Positions 1 to 9,554 of a stretch of 64,000 nt of DNA are shown piece after piece (positions within the stretch are counted from its first letter, which is position 1; each line of letters begins with the position of its first letter). Both the position numbers and the translations under genes were made by a program. Location of the stretch: positions 1 through 64,000 of the forward strand of contig JANXLU010000042.1 in assembly GCA_025354985.1 (NCBI GenBank), written 5' to 3'. This DNA is from Chloroflexota bacterium. Lineage in GTDB: Bacteria > Chloroflexota > Anaerolineae > J036 > Brachytrichaceae. The notes beneath the pieces are model-generated. The model worked only from the letters and a program-made list of their open reading frames with translations, ran no database searches and was not told the DNA's origin.

Positions 1-48
1 ACACCCGGCCCCCCCTTCTCGCGACCATTTCAAGGTGTTGCTCCGAAC

Positions 49-1116
49 CTAAGGAAGATACTGTACGCGCTCCCAGCTGAAAACCTGAGTGGTTATTGGG
101 TCAACCGTGAGCTTAACCCATTCATTGGCGGCGGTCGATCCTTCGACCGTTACGCGGGTAAGGTTTGGAACTGCGCGTGTGTGATGGATCATGCCCGAAG
201 CGCTGGCGGGATCGGCCAATGGATGATCGACCTCAAAAACATGCGTATCGCCGTTTATAAGCAGAACAGGGCGACCAAACTTGACGCTCAGGTCCGCCAA
301 TTTGTTTACGAACGTTGTATACGCATTCAAGCCATCACCACCAGTGACCAGCGCGGCGGGATCCCACATGTTTGCCTGCAAGCCAATGACCATGCCTTTT
401 GCGTGAGACTCTTCGGCTTCTTCAAAGGCACCCTGCAACCAGCGCACGTTGGCCGCCTGCCGTTCGCTCACTTCCCCGGCCTGCGCGGACGTATTCGAAA
501 ATACACCGGTCCACGGGAGCGTATCGTCATTTGAACCCGGGACGTTCAATGTAACGAACATGACGTTTGCTTTTTGGAAGCGCACGTTTTCTACAAATTG
601 GGCATCGGTCTTTACTTCGTGCTCTTTGGCCTGCGAGTCGACCTCCATCGGGTGCTTTCCAAGCGTCAAGCCGGGATGTGCGAAAAACAGGCTGCGAACG
701 GCGGCGAGCTCATTAAGAGGATAGCCACTGCTGGACTGCTTTTTCTTGTGGCAATCCGTCCATTCATTGTCACCGGGTGTGTAGACAACCGGTGCATCGA
801 ACTGTTGGAAGATGTCAAAAATACCCTTGTTCCAGCCCGGAACAGAACCTGTCGGGATCGGTGAGAGGCCGGCCCCGGTGCATGGCATGCTTCCGGAGTG
901 AATGTCGCCGATATGCATGACCATGCGCACTTGCTTGTCGGAATTGATCGAATCGACAAGGAGTGGGGCCTGTGAAAGCAGGTTGGCGCTGTAGGGCCAG
1001 TCGCCATACACGGCCATGGTGAACGCATGACCGCGATCTTCATCATGGTCGGCCAGTGCGATGTTTGGGGTGACAAGTGTGCATAGCAAGGCTAGTGATA
1101 GCAGTTTACTTTTCAT
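49..1116 (-). CDS. secreted metallophosphoesterase-like protein
   Basis: The protein has 355 residues. It starts with a signal peptide (MKSK, then a hydrophobic run ending ALAD), so it is exported. The rest resembles a calcineurin-type metallophosphoesterase with altered metal motifs: VYGDWPY near residue 36, HIGDIHSG near 68, PGDNEW near 114 where the family has GNHE, and NGDTHVF near 290 where GHxH is expected. A dinuclear metal site is plausible but not canonical, and the substrate is unknown. The ATG start is supported by a GAGGAG Shine-Dalgarno 8 nt upstream. It reads toward the window edge and shares no operon with its neighbours. The fold call is moderate and the activity is unproven. 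Confidence 0.6.
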   Translation of the reverse strand: MKSKLLSLALLCTLVTPNIALADHDEDRGHAFTMAVYGDWPYSANLLSQAPLLVDSINSDKQVRMVMHIGDIHSGSMPCTGAGLSPIPTGSVPGWNKGIFDIFQQFDAPVVYTPGDNEWTDCHKKKQSSSGYPLNELAAVRSLFFAHPGLTLGKHPMEVDSQAKEHEVKTDAQFVENVRFQKANVMFVTLNVPGSNDDTLPWTGVFSNTSAQAGEVSERQAANVRWLQGAFEEAEESHAKGMVIGLQANMWDPAALVTGGDGLNAYTTFVNKLADLSVKFGRPVLLINGDTHVFEVDHPLADPASASGMIHHTRAVPNLTRVTVEGSTAANEWVKLTVDPITTQVFSWERVQYLP

Positions 1117-1124
1117 TGAATGTG

Positions 1125-1130
1125 CTCCTC
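1125..1130 (-). promoter_or_regulatory. ribosome binding site of the phosphoesterase-like gene
   Basis: On the minus strand GAGGAG lies 8 nt before the ATG at 1116. It is one of few clear Shine-Dalgarno sequences in the window and fixes that start. Confidence 0.6.
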
Positions 1131-1232
1131 GTAAATAGGTAGTGAAGATTTAATGTCGGCAACCTAATGCGAATCTCTATGCCAAAGAACGATATTTTGT
1201 AGCGGTGATGTTAAGAATGGTTAACCGAACGA

Positions 1233-2243
1233 TTAGGCGTGCGCAAGCACCACCTGCAGGGTTTGGGGATCGCGAGAACCAACGAGAGCGTAAGCTTCCT
1301 GAGCGGACTCAAATGGAATGCGATGAGAGATTAACCGAGACGGACGGATCACAGTCAGCATGGACAGGGCAAAGTCCAGGCGACGCGTCTTGCTCCACCG
1401 GGCGAGTAATTGGGGCGCCAACGTGCTAACCTGGCTGCTGATCAACTGTATTCGACTTCGGTGAAAACGTCCGCCCAAATCCAACGGTACCGACTTGATG
1501 CCGTACCATGAACCGATTACGACACGTCCGGCAAACCCGGCGATGGTGATAGCCATGTTTAGTGCGCCGGGGGAGCCGGTCAACTCAAACACCAAATCGG
1601 CTTGTTCACCCGCAGCAACGATTGCTGCGGCGTCGTCAGGGTCAATGAGGTGCATCGCTCCCAGCGACGCAGCCATTAACCGTCGCGTGTGCAGACGTTC
1701 AACAACCGTCAACTCGGCAAGCGCAGTGCGGGCCAGAAGCGCGGTGCTAAGCAGACCGACCACACCCGCGCCCAGGACTGCCACCCGCTCGCCAACAAAT
1801 GGGTGACCATCCTGAACCAAACTTACAGCTGTTTCCATGTTTGGCAGGAACAATGCGTCGTCATTTGACAGGCCATTTGGCAGCGCTATCAAGGACGCAA
1901 CCGGCGCTACAAATTCGGTTTCGTGAGGATTGAAGGCAAATACGCGGCGATTGAGCCAGGCGTGATCGGTTTGCGGCCCCAGTTCGGTGACAATGCCCAC
2001 CGACGCATAACCATATTTGAGTGGGAACGTCAGCGTGCCGGTTAATGATGCCAGGGATTCGTCGGTTGCAAGCGCGGGAGGCGCTTCGCCGCGCAGTATG
2101 AGCAGTTCCGTACCGGCGCTGATTGCCGAACAGATGGATTGGACGCGCACTTCGCCAATGGATGGAGATGGGGAACCTTCGGTGCGGACTTCCACCCGCC
2201 CGGGAGCCTCAAAATAAATCGAACGGCGCAGCCGTGTTACCAC
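1233..2243 (-). CDS. MDR-family (zinc-type alcohol dehydrogenase-like) oxidoreductase
   Basis: This 336-residue protein has the medium-chain dehydrogenase layout: an N-terminal GroES-like domain (SAISAGTELLILRG near residue 41), the stretch FLPNMETAVSLVQDG near 132, then a Rossmann domain with VLGAGVVGLL near 155. The structural-zinc cysteine cluster of classical alcohol dehydrogenases is absent. It starts with GTG and overlaps the stop of the RibD-like gene by 7 nt (GTGGTAA), so translation is probably coupled. Position as third gene after GTP cyclohydrolase II and a RibD-C reductase suggests a pterin- or pyrimidine-derived substrate, which is inference. From memory, similar MDRs occur beside 6-pyruvoyl-tetrahydropterin synthase homologues. 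Confidence 0.7.
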   Translation of the reverse strand: MVTRLRRSIYFEAPGRVEVRTEGSPSPSIGEVRVQSICSAISAGTELLILRGEAPPALATDESLASLTGTLTFPLKYGYASVGIVTELGPQTDHAWLNRRVFAFNPHETEFVAPVASLIALPNGLSNDDALFLPNMETAVSLVQDGHPFVGERVAVLGAGVVGLLSTALLARTALAELTVVERLHTRRLMAASLGAMHLIDPDDAAAIVAAGEQADLVFELTGSPGALNMAITIAGFAGRVVIGSWYGIKSVPLDLGGRFHRSRIQLISSQVSTLAPQLLARWSKTRRLDFALSMLTVIRPSRLISHRIPFESAQEAYALVGSRDPQTLQVVLAHA

Positions 2244-2899
2244 CTCGTTTCCGCCTCGATAACGATGTCGTCGCCCAACGTTCGATGGACAACGTTGCGT
2301 AATTTGGGCAACTTGGATGATCGCGGTGAAAACTCCAAGGCGTGCAGGCCGCCAAGCAAAACCGGTGCAACCGTAACGATCAGGCGATCAACAAGTTCGG
2401 ATTGGAGAAATGCTGCAATGACCATTGCTCCACCTTCCACCATGAGCCGTCTTATGCCGAGGCTGGACAGGTGATCGAGGGCGGCGTGCAGGTCCACATG
2501 CCCGTCGTCATTGGCGGCGATCCGATGCACGTGTGCGCCCACCGATTCGATCAGAAGTTGTAGCTGTTGCGAACCGGATGATGTCGTTAAAATCACGGCG
2601 GGCAGCGCAGGAGCGGCCAGCAGTTTGCTTGTGAGCGGGATACGCAATCGGCTGTCAAGAACGACCGGTCGGGGATTTGAGCCATGCGCATATCGAACCG
2701 TCAAGCGCGGGTCGTCGCTGATGACGGTGCCCACACCGACCAATACTGCATCATGCTCCGCGCGCAGCTGGTGGGTGAAGGCCGCCGACTCCGCGCCGCT
2801 GATTTTGGTTGGCTGACCGGCACGCGCGGCGATACAACCGTCCAAACTTTGGGCAAAGGTCAGTGTGACGAATGGGCGCATGTCTGGAATAGTTGCCAC
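2237..2899 (-). CDS. RibD C-terminal-type pyrimidine reductase
   Basis: At 220 residues this is only the reductase half of RibD, a DHFR-like fold that reduces 5-amino-6-(5-phosphoribosylamino)uracil with NADPH. Family marks are FAQSLDGCIA near residue 15, VGVGTVISDDPRLTVR near 53 and LMVEGGAMV near 151. No deaminase domain is present and no ribE or ribH lies nearby. Two starts are possible: GTG at 2899 as given, or ATG at 2881 (MRPFVTL). It follows GTP cyclohydrolase II by about 45 nt and overlaps the downstream MDR gene. It may serve riboflavin synthesis or a dedicated side pathway; sequence alone does not decide. Confidence 0.8.
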   Translation of the reverse strand: MATIPDMRPFVTLTFAQSLDGCIAARAGQPTKISGAESAAFTHQLRAEHDAVLVGVGTVISDDPRLTVRYAHGSNPRPVVLDSRLRIPLTSKLLAAPALPAVILTTSSGSQQLQLLIESVGAHVHRIAANDDGHVDLHAALDHLSSLGIRRLMVEGGAMVIAAFLQSELVDRLIVTVAPVLLGGLHALEFSPRSSKLPKLRNVVHRTLGDDIVIEAETRW

Positions 2900-2944
2900 T
2901 TTAAGGGTGGCCGATCTGATCCAGGCAATCCCATGGCGCCCGGG

Positions 2945-3604
2945 TTAAAGCGCACCGTTCAACAACTGATGGAGCTGGTGATTCATGCGGCGCGCCTTGG
3001 TGCGCATATATGCGGTATTTTCCGGGGTCAGTGGAACGGTCAGAGGAATTCGATCCGTCACTCGGATTCCGAGATCGCGCAGGCTGTCAACCTTGTGTGG
3101 ATTATTGGTAAGCAATCGGACCGAACGTATATCCCAATCACTTAGTATCCAGGCGGCCATATCATAGGCACGCTCGTCGGGTTGATGACCCAGCGCGACG
3201 TTGGCCTCGACCGTGTCATAGCCCTCGTCCTGCAGGTTATAGGCCCGCAGTTTTTGCAACAAACCGATACCGCGCCCTTCTTGACGCAGGTAAATCACCA
3301 TCCCCAACTTCTCGCGGGCAATCATCTCAAGGGCGGAGGCAAGCTGGGGACCGCAGTCACACCGGCGTGAGCCCAACACGTCACCGGTGAAGCACTCCGA
3401 GTGGACACGCACCAGAACATCCTGGCGTCCGGTGACATCGCCGCGCACGATCGCAAGGTGTTCCTTGTCATCAAAATCATTGTGGTACAAACTCAGCGTG
3501 AATTGCCCGGCATCAAGCGGGATGCGCGCACTGACCATGCGCTGCAATGGAAATTTTCGATCAGAGACGACTGACTCCTGCCGACTATCGCTTTTGTTCC
3601 ACAT
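2945..3604 (-). CDS. ribA: GTP cyclohydrolase II
   Basis: The enzyme opens the GTP imidazole ring to give 2,5-diamino-6-ribosylamino-4-pyrimidinone phosphate, the first step of riboflavin synthesis. The zinc cysteines are in CFTGDVLGSRRCDCG, the substrate loop is RQEGRGIGL, the catalytic tyrosine region is GHQPDERAY, and LLTNNPHK follows. It is a standalone protein of about 219 residues with no DHBP synthase domain. The track ORF runs to 3655; I chose ATG 3604 because the extra residues look non-homologous and overlap the neighbour. ATG 3538 (MVSARIPLD) is also possible. It is the first gene of a three-gene operon. Confidence 0.88.
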   Translation of the reverse strand: MWNKSDSRQESVVSDRKFPLQRMVSARIPLDAGQFTLSLYHNDFDDKEHLAIVRGDVTGRQDVLVRVHSECFTGDVLGSRRCDCGPQLASALEMIAREKLGMVIYLRQEGRGIGLLQKLRAYNLQDEGYDTVEANVALGHQPDERAYDMAAWILSDWDIRSVRLLTNNPHKVDSLRDLGIRVTDRIPLTVPLTPENTAYMRTKARRMNHQLHQLLNGAL

Positions 3605-3630
3605 ACATTGCCGCGTGAGCGCACCACCAC

Positions 3631-3963
3631 CTAGGATGCTCGAAGATGCAGCCAAACTGCAGCAATCAAAAGCACCTCTGCTACTTTGTCAAAAATCGCA
3701 AGCCCATCATTTGGATTGCCAATAATCAACCACGCAACAACTGTTATAGCGGCGAAGCCCATCAGCGCGTAATGTATTAACGTTGAATATTGCTTTAACG
3801 GATTTGGAGGGAAGAGCAGCGCGCACGTAAGCCCGAGGTATCCAAGCGCGTTGAGGGTAAACGGAATATCAAGATGACCTAGACGGATATTTAGAAAGAC
3901 GTGAACGGCGGCCGTAATCAAGCCGAGAACGAGAATAACGGGTCGCAACATAGCTCTTGACAT
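3631..3963 (-). CDS. small membrane protein, about four TM segments
   Basis: This 110-residue protein consists mostly of hydrophobic helices: PVILVLGLITAAVHVFLN, a second around LGYLGLTCALLF, a third around HYALMGFAAITVVAWLII and a fourth near the C-terminus. I do not recognise the family. I place the start at ATG 3963 rather than 4032 because TATACT sits at -12 to -7 from that ATG and the upstream residues are not membrane-like. No Shine-Dalgarno is visible, so the mRNA may be leaderless. It lies divergent to the RRM gene and just upstream of ribA. Confidence 0.6.
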   Translation of the reverse strand: MSRAMLRPVILVLGLITAAVHVFLNIRLGHLDIPFTLNALGYLGLTCALLFPPNPLKQYSTLIHYALMGFAAITVVAWLIIGNPNDGLAIFDKVAEVLLIAAVWLHLRAS

Positions 3964-3969
3964 TTGAAA

Positions 3970-3975
3970 AGTATA
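3970..3975 (-). promoter_or_regulatory. -10-like hexamer TATACT at leaderless spacing
   Basis: TATACT on the minus strand occupies -12 to -7 relative to the ATG at 3963. That is the position expected if transcription begins at the start codon. No convincing -35 hexamer is seen. Confidence 0.45.
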
Positions 3976-4071
3976 GCGGCTAATTGGCAGATTTGACGCG
4001 GCGGGCATTTGTGATAGGATTTCAAGAAGCATTCTTTATTTCCAATACAAGTTACGGAGAACGAAAGACAA

Positions 4072-4572
4072 ATGGGAAAGAGACTTTACGTCGGGAACCT
4101 GGCTTACAAGACAAGGGATGACGGATTGCGCGCCTTTTTTGCGGCGGCGGGCAACGTTACGGCAGCCGAGGTGATCATGATGGGACGCCGCTCCAACCGA
4201 TCAAAGGGTTTCGGGTTTGTTGAGTTCGCCACCGATGAGGAAGCGACACACGCCAGGGAGACATTGAACGGACAGTTGTTGGATGAACGACCCATCCGGG
4301 TGGATGTGGCTAACGACAAACCGGAACGAGCCGAAGGCGATCGACGCGATGATCGACCACCCCGGCAGGATTATAACGATCGGGGCAATGATCGTGGAAC
4401 TGACCGACCTGCGTATAGCAGCGACCGACCTTCCTACGGCAATGACCGACCCGCGTATAGCAGTGATCGCCCAAGTGGCGGTGGCGGCGCGCACGGTGGT
4501 TACAGCAGCGGCGGCGGTGGCTATAACAGTGATCGGGGCGGCGAGCGGCGCTATAGTGATCGGCGCTTCTAA
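4072..4572 (+). CDS. RRM RNA-binding protein with Gly/Arg/Asp-rich tail
   Basis: Residues 1-80 form one RNA recognition motif with RNP2 (LYVGNL) and RNP1 (KGFGFVEF), as in the small cold-induced RNA-binding proteins of cyanobacteria and other bacteria. Residues 85-166 are a disordered tail with repeats of the type DRPAYSSDRPS followed by GGGG and SDRGG stretches, longer than in most bacterial relatives. The likely role is single-stranded RNA binding in stress or cold adaptation, an inference from the family. A strong hairpin terminator follows. It is transcribed alone, divergent from the small membrane protein. Confidence 0.85.
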   Translation: MGKRLYVGNLAYKTRDDGLRAFFAAAGNVTAAEVIMMGRRSNRSKGFGFVEFATDEEATHARETLNGQLLDERPIRVDVANDKPERAEGDRRDDRPPRQDYNDRGNDRGTDRPAYSSDRPSYGNDRPAYSSDRPSGGGGAHGGYSSGGGGYNSDRGGERRYSDRRF

Positions 4573-4653
4573 TTAGCGAAGCAGTGAACATACAAAGAAT
4601 GCCAGCCAACACTGCTTGGTGACCCGGGAGACCGGGATTGGTCTCCAATTATT

Positions 4654-4697
4654 GATGCCCGGCATCGACTGCCTGTCGATGCCGGGCATCTTTGTTT
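4654..4697 (+). terminator. intrinsic terminator after the RRM gene
   Basis: A perfect 16-bp stem (GATGCCCGGCATCGAC / GTCGATGCCGGGCATC) with a 5-nt loop is followed by TTTGTTT. It ends the RRM transcript and lies only a few nt before trpD, so trpD needs its own start signal or readthrough. Confidence 0.85.
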
Positions 4698-4702
4698 AGT
4701 CA

Positions 4703-5728
4703 ATGACAGCAATTCAAACTTCCATAGCCAAGTTGTTTTCCCGCCAGGGCTTGACGGCCGACGAGGCCGAAGCCACCATGAATGAAATTATGGATGGTGC
4801 GGCCACGCAAGCACAAATTGGCGCATATTTGGGCGCGCTGCGCACGCGCGGCGAATCGGTGGCTGAGATTTCCGGGAGTGCGCGCGCAATGCGAAAACAT
4901 TCGCTACATGTGCCCACGCACCGCAGCCCGCTGATCGACGTGGTGGGCACAGGAGGAGACAAATCCGGCACATTCAATATCAGCACCACCGCGATGTTTG
5001 TGGTTGCCGGCGCGGGTGGGATTGTGGCCAAACACGGCAACCGTGCGGCGAGCAGCCAAACCGGGAGCGCCGACGTACTGGCGGCACTGGGCGTCAATGT
5101 TGCCCTGACCCCGGATCAGGCGGCGCACTGTATTGATGAGCTGGGTGTTGGCTTCATGTTTGCCGTGACCTATCACCCGGCCATGAAGCACGCAGCCGGC
5201 GCACGCCGCGAAATCGGTTCCCGCACCATCTTCAACATTCTTGGCCCGCTGACCAACCCCGCCGGTGCGCTGCATCAGTTGCTTGGCGTGTTTGATCCGG
5301 AGCTGACCGAGGTGATGGCACTGGTTTTGCGCGATCTCGGGAGCAAACATGTATTGGTTATGAGCTGCAATGGTGTGGATGAGCTTTTGACGACCGCGCC
5401 CAACAAAGTGACCGAGCTCAAGGGTGGCGTCCTATCCACCTATCAATTTGATGCCCAGGATTTTGGGTTTGCTAAGGTGCCATTGGACGCGCTGGCGGGT
5501 GGCGCACCCGACTTTAACGCATCGATCACGCGGACGATCCTGGCCGGCAAAGACATCCCGGCCCGCACCGACGTCGTGCTGCTGAACGCCGGAGCGGCTT
5601 TGTATGCCGCGGATATGGCCTCCGACATACCGGAAGGTATTGGCCTGGCCCGCGAATCCATAGCCAGCGGAGAGGCGCTCGCCAAGCTGGATGCCCTTGT
5701 AGCCATGAGCCAGCGCTATGCAGCCTAA
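4703..5728 (+). CDS. trpD: anthranilate phosphoribosyltransferase
   Basis: The enzyme joins anthranilate to PRPP in tryptophan synthesis in the cytoplasm. At 341 residues it has the usual length. Diagnostic motifs are DVVGTGGD near residue 79 (pyrophosphate binding), KHGNRAASS near 110 and NILGPLTNPA near 180. No other trp gene is in the window, so the pathway is scattered. The ATG lies directly behind the RRM terminator and no Shine-Dalgarno is evident. Pyrimidine phosphorylase is the main confusable relative, but these motifs favour TrpD. Confidence 0.93.
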   Translation: MTAIQTSIAKLFSRQGLTADEAEATMNEIMDGAATQAQIGAYLGALRTRGESVAEISGSARAMRKHSLHVPTHRSPLIDVVGTGGDKSGTFNISTTAMFVVAGAGGIVAKHGNRAASSQTGSADVLAALGVNVALTPDQAAHCIDELGVGFMFAVTYHPAMKHAAGARREIGSRTIFNILGPLTNPAGALHQLLGVFDPELTEVMALVLRDLGSKHVLVMSCNGVDELLTTAPNKVTELKGGVLSTYQFDAQDFGFAKVPLDALAGGAPDFNASITRTILAGKDIPARTDVVLLNAGAALYAADMASDIPEGIGLARESIASGEALAKLDALVAMSQRYAA

Positions 5729-5793
5729 TCGGTGATGGGCAAAATGTTGGACGATTTGATGACGTTCCGTGCGCTTATCTTCATGGATATATC

Positions 5794-6636
5794 CTAATCA
5801 TCGTGGTCTTCCAGCCGACGCAGTCCGGTCATCAGCAGCGCGGACAGCGCAATCAGGATGACAGCGAGTGCAAGGGCGGAATTCGAGTTTTGCTCGAAGC
5901 CAATATATATCGCAAGGGGCATGGTTTGGCTGACGCCCTCCAGATTACCTGCAAACAAAATGGTGGCGCCAAATTCTCCAAGTGCACGCGTCCAGGCCAG
6001 AATCAATCCGGTGATGAGCGCGCGGCGCGCCAATGGCAGCATGATTAGGACAAACAGCTGCCAGGGCGAAGCGCCCTCGACGAGTGCGGACTCGGCAAGG
6101 TGCACATCAATGGCTGCAAACCCAACTCGGGCGGCGCGGACAAAAAAGGGGGCCGCCACGAAAATCTGCGCCAGTATCACCGCCCAGGTTGTGAACGGCA
6201 GCGACAGGCCAAGCTGCCCCAACGCTGATCCAAGAAAGCCGCGACGACCAAACGTCATCAGCAGCGCCAAACCGGCGACAGCGGGCGGCAATACGATCGG
6301 TAGATCCACGATGAGCTCCAACAACCAACGACCCGGAAACTTGGTGAGTGCAAAGAAATAGGCCAGCGGCGTGCCAAGCAGCACGGTTGCAAAGAGTGCG
6401 GCCGTTGACGTGACCAGACTTAAGCGCAATGCGGCAAGCGCTTCCGGCGCCCGGACAAACACGAGGAAATTGTTACCCAATCCCGTGACGAGCGTCACCA
6501 GGATTGGAACACCAAAGAGCAACACGAGCACCACGCCGGGCGCGGCAAATGGACGCGCTTGGGCGGCGCGCAACGTGTGACCGTGCCGCGACCCGGCTCC
6601 CTGACCACCCAGGCGCCTAGGCCGCGACGAACTCAT
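5794..6636 (-). CDS. molybdate/tungstate-type ABC transporter permease (ModB-like)
   Basis: This 280-residue integral membrane protein has about six TM segments and the cytoplasmic EAA-type loop EGASPWQLFVLIMLPLA near residue 190 that docks on the ATPase. The stretch LPIVLPPAVAGLALL near 110 and ALGEFGATILFAGN near 218 are typical of ModB/CysT-type permeases. The unusual point is context: no ModA binding protein or ModC ATPase is next to it, the neighbours being trpD and pgi. Either the partners are elsewhere or this is a split transporter. Substrate (molybdate, tungstate or sulfate) is not resolved. Confidence 0.8.
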   Translation of the reverse strand: MSSSRPRRLGGQGAGSRHGHTLRAAQARPFAAPGVVLVLLFGVPILVTLVTGLGNNFLVFVRAPEALAALRLSLVTSTAALFATVLLGTPLAYFFALTKFPGRWLLELIVDLPIVLPPAVAGLALLMTFGRRGFLGSALGQLGLSLPFTTWAVILAQIFVAAPFFVRAARVGFAAIDVHLAESALVEGASPWQLFVLIMLPLARRALITGLILAWTRALGEFGATILFAGNLEGVSQTMPLAIYIGFEQNSNSALALAVILIALSALLMTGLRRLEDHDD

Positions 6637-6687
6637 GATTGTCAGGGATTGGTTGATTTTTTATTGTTTCGGTTTCCCCGTGGCCTT

Positions 6688-8313
6688 TTAGCGCATGGAC
6701 CGGTAGCGACGAATTAATGCATTGGTAGAGCTATCGTGCTTGAGATCCGAGTCGGTTGCCGATTCAAGCTCCGGGACAATGCGCTGGGCCAACACCTTGC
6801 CAAGCTCCACACCCCATTGATCAAAGGCGTCGATATTCCAGATGGCGGCCTGGACAAATACACTGTGTTCATAGAGGGCCACCAGCTTTCCGAGCATGGC
6901 GGGTGTGAGGGATTCGGCCAGGATGACGTTGGAGGGGCGATTGCCTTCAAACGACCGGTGGGGCGCCAGCCAATCCGGATTGCCCTCGGCGGTTACTTCG
7001 GCCAGCGTCTTACCAAAAGCCAGCGCCTCGGCCTGGGCAAACACGTTGGCCATAAGCAGATCATGGTGACGCCCGAGCGGATTTTGCGACCGTGCAAAGG
7101 CGATAAAGTCGCATGGAATCAGTCGCGTGCCCTGATGAATCAGTTGATAGAAGGAGTGCTGACCGTTGGTTCCCGGCTCACCCCAGTAGATTGGGCCGGT
7201 TTCGTAGTCGACCGATGCGCCGGCGGTGGTCACATGCTTGCCGGTGCTTTCCATGGTCAACTGTTGAAGATATGCCGGGAAGCGCTTCAAATATTGGTCA
7301 TAGGGCAGCACGGCGACCGTGTGGGCGCCGAGGAAATTATTGTTCCACACGGACAGCAGACCCAACAACATCGGCAGGTTACTTTCGACCGGGGCGGTGC
7401 GGAAATGCTCGTCCATGGCGTGGAAGCCACCCAGCATCTCGCGGAACGCATCCGGGCCGATTGCAAGCATCGTAGAAAGACCGATCGAAGAATCCATCGA
7501 ATAGCGACCACCGACCCAATCCCAAAAGCCAAACATGTTTGCAGTGTCGATGCCAAACTTTGAAACTTCGGCGGCATTTGTACTGACCGCAACAAAGTGT
7601 TTTGCGACCGCAGCGTCATCCTTGAGTGCAGCCAGGCACCATGCCCGCGCAGTGCGCGCATTTGTCATCGTCTCGAGGGTTGTAAAGGTTTTGCTTGCGG
7701 CAATGAACAATGTTTCCTCGGGGTTTAGATCCCGGGTGGCCTCGGCGAAATCGGTACCGTCGATATTTGAAACAAACCGAAACGTCATGTCGCGCGCAGC
7801 GAAGTGGCGCAGGGCTTCATAGGCCATGACCGGGCCGAGGTCGCTTCCGCCTATGCCAATGTTGACAATGTTGCGAATTCGTTTGCCGGTGTGCCCAAGC
7901 CAGCTGCCGTCACGGACGCGCGTGGCAAACTCGGACATTCTGTCCAAGACGACGTGCACGTCGGGTACGACATTCCTGCCGTCGACCAAGATTGTGGCCA
8001 AGCGAGGCGCCCGCAGTGCCGTATGGAGCACGGCGCGCTTTTCCGTCAGATTGATTGCATCACCGCGGAACATGGCGGCCACGTGACCACCGACATCACA
8101 GGCCGCGGCCAGAGACCACAGCAACTGCATCGTCTCGGCGGTGACGCGGTTCTTTGAGTAATCCAAAAATATCCCTTCGGCTTCGGTTGTCAGGTCGTCG
8201 CCACGCTGCGGCTCGGCTGCGAACAAAGCGCGCAAGTGGGTCTGCTTTATGTGTTGGCTGTGGTTTTGCAACGCCTGCCATTCCGGTCGCTGGGTGAGAG
8301 AGGGAGTGCTCAT
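6688..8313 (-). CDS. pgi: glucose-6-phosphate isomerase
   Basis: The enzyme interconverts glucose-6-phosphate and fructose-6-phosphate. At 541 residues it matches the long bacterial/eukaryotic type. Visible signatures are [11 protein letters not shown] (sugar-phosphate binding), [13 protein letters not shown], and [16 protein letters not shown] with the catalytic region. The track ORF begins at 8538, but its first 75 codons are non-homologous and lie inside the aldo/keto reductase gene, so I use ATG 8313 (MSTPSL). It follows that reductase by 34 nt on the same strand and is probably co-transcribed. Confidence 0.95.
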   Translation of the reverse strand: MSTPSLTQRPEWQALQNHSQHIKQTHLRALFAAEPQRGDDLTTEAEGIFLDYSKNRVTAETMQLLWSLAAACDVGGHVAAMFRGDAINLTEKRAVLHTALRAPRLATILVDGRNVVPDVHVVLDRMSEFATRVRDGSWLGHTGKRIRNIVNIGIGGSDLGPVMAYEALRHFAARDMTFRFVSNIDGTDFAEATRDLNPEETLFIAASKTFTTLETMTNARTARAWCLAALKDDAAVAKHFVAVSTNAAEVSKFGIDTANMFGFWDWVGGRYSMDSSIGLSTMLAIGPDAFREMLGGFHAMDEHFRTAPVESNLPMLLGLLSVWNNNFLGAHTVAVLPYDQYLKRFPAYLQQLTMESTGKHVTTAGASVDYETGPIYWGEPGTNGQHSFYQLIHQGTRLIPCDFIAFARSQNPLGRHHDLLMANVFAQAEALAFGKTLAEVTAEGNPDWLAPHRSFEGNRPSNVILAESLTPAMLGKLVALYEHSVFVQAAIWNIDAFDQWGVELGKVLAQRIVPELESATDSDLKHDSSTNALIRRYRSMR

Positions 8314-8347
8314 GTCGATATTGTGCGCGAGAGATGTTAAAAAATTG

Positions 8348-9361
8348 CTACCTGCGGGCAACCGCGGGGTCCTTTTCACGGGGAAGTTCAAACCACTGAT
8401 CGTTGCAAAAGTCCAGATCGGCGGCACTGAGCACCAGATCAACACCGCCCAATGAATCACGGAGCTGTTGAGCGGAACTGGCACCCACGATGGCGCTGGT
8501 GATTCCCGGTTGGGCCAGCACCCAGGCCAGAGCAACATGGGTCAGCTGCTTGTTTTGCGCGTCGAAGTATGTGCCAAGGCGATCCACCGCCTGCATGACC
8601 GGATCATGCCAGTAACGCTTTTGATACATCGTGCCGCTGTTGTTGCCCAGGGCAAAGCGCGAGCCTTCCTGGATCTCGCGCGATTGGCGGTAGCGACCGG
8701 TGAGCATGCCACCAGCCAGTGGGTTATACACGATCAGACCGACGCCGTGCGTGCGGCACAGCGGCACGATATCGTCCTCGATCATGCGAAACAGGATGTT
8801 GTAGCGGGGCTGGTCGCTCTCAAAGCGTGCAAGCCCGCGGAGCCGGCTGGTCCAAAGCGCATCGGCTAGGAGGTGTGCCGGATAGTTGCTGCATCCGACA
8901 TAGCGCACTTTGCCGCTGTGCACCAGATCATCAAGGGCGCGCAGGGATTCTTCAATTGGCGTGCCATCATCGGGTGAGTGGAATTGATACAGATCTATGT
9001 GATCTGTCTGCAGGCGCTTTAGGCTGGCTTCGCAGGCGCGCACAATGTGTCTGCGGCTCAAGCCCTCGTCGTTGACGCCGGGGCCCATGCGCCCGCGGCA
9101 CTTGGTTGCGAGCACGATCCGTTCGCGGGCGCCACGCGCCTTGATCCAGTTGCCAACGATGACCTCGGTTTGACCGACCTTTTCAAGACCGCCACCCAAA
9201 GGATACACATCGGCGGTGTCAAAGAAGTTGACGCCCGTGGCATCGGCCACGTCCATTATTTCAAACGATGCCGCTTCGTCGCATTGATTGGCAAAGGTCA
9301 TGGTGCCCAGGCACACCTCGCTCACTTTAAGACCGGTTCGCCCCAGGTTGTTAATTTTCAT
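8348..9361 (-). CDS. aldo/keto reductase
   Basis: This 337-residue TIM-barrel NADPH-dependent oxidoreductase has the catalytic tetrad visible as the Asp and Tyr in DTADVY near residue 50, the Lys in ATKCRG near 87 and the His in QFHSPDD near 127. The N-terminus ([16 protein letters not shown]) is that of the AKR11/AKR12-like and Tas-like proteins. The substrate cannot be read from sequence; small aldehydes or sugars are usual. It is followed at 34 nt by pgi, which may hint at a carbohydrate role but is not proof. Confidence 0.88.
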   Translation of the reverse strand: MKINNLGRTGLKVSEVCLGTMTFANQCDEAASFEIMDVADATGVNFFDTADVYPLGGGLEKVGQTEVIVGNWIKARGARERIVLATKCRGRMGPGVNDEGLSRRHIVRACEASLKRLQTDHIDLYQFHSPDDGTPIEESLRALDDLVHSGKVRYVGCSNYPAHLLADALWTSRLRGLARFESDQPRYNILFRMIEDDIVPLCRTHGVGLIVYNPLAGGMLTGRYRQSREIQEGSRFALGNNSGTMYQKRYWHDPVMQAVDRLGTYFDAQNKQLTHVALAWVLAQPGITSAIVGASSAQQLRDSLGGVDLVLSAADLDFCNDQWFELPREKDPAVARR

Positions 9362-9554
9362 GTTTGGTTTGGATTTTGTCTCATTATTGCATCAAACCGA
9401 CGGTTTTTGTTTCTCTCGGAGAGACGACGCCCCGTGTCGTGGCACACACGTTGCCGTAAGAAGCGCGTGCGTATGGATTGCAGGAAAATTTAATATCGGT
9501 GTAGCGAAGCTGAATACGCACCGTTGGACACGTGGCGGTTTAAAGGTGCAACGA

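Noticed and set aside
8314-8538. N-terminal extension of the pgi reading frame in the ORF track
   Set aside because: The 75 extra codons lie within the aldo/keto reductase gene and do not resemble glucose-6-phosphate isomerase; ATG 8313 gives the normal length.
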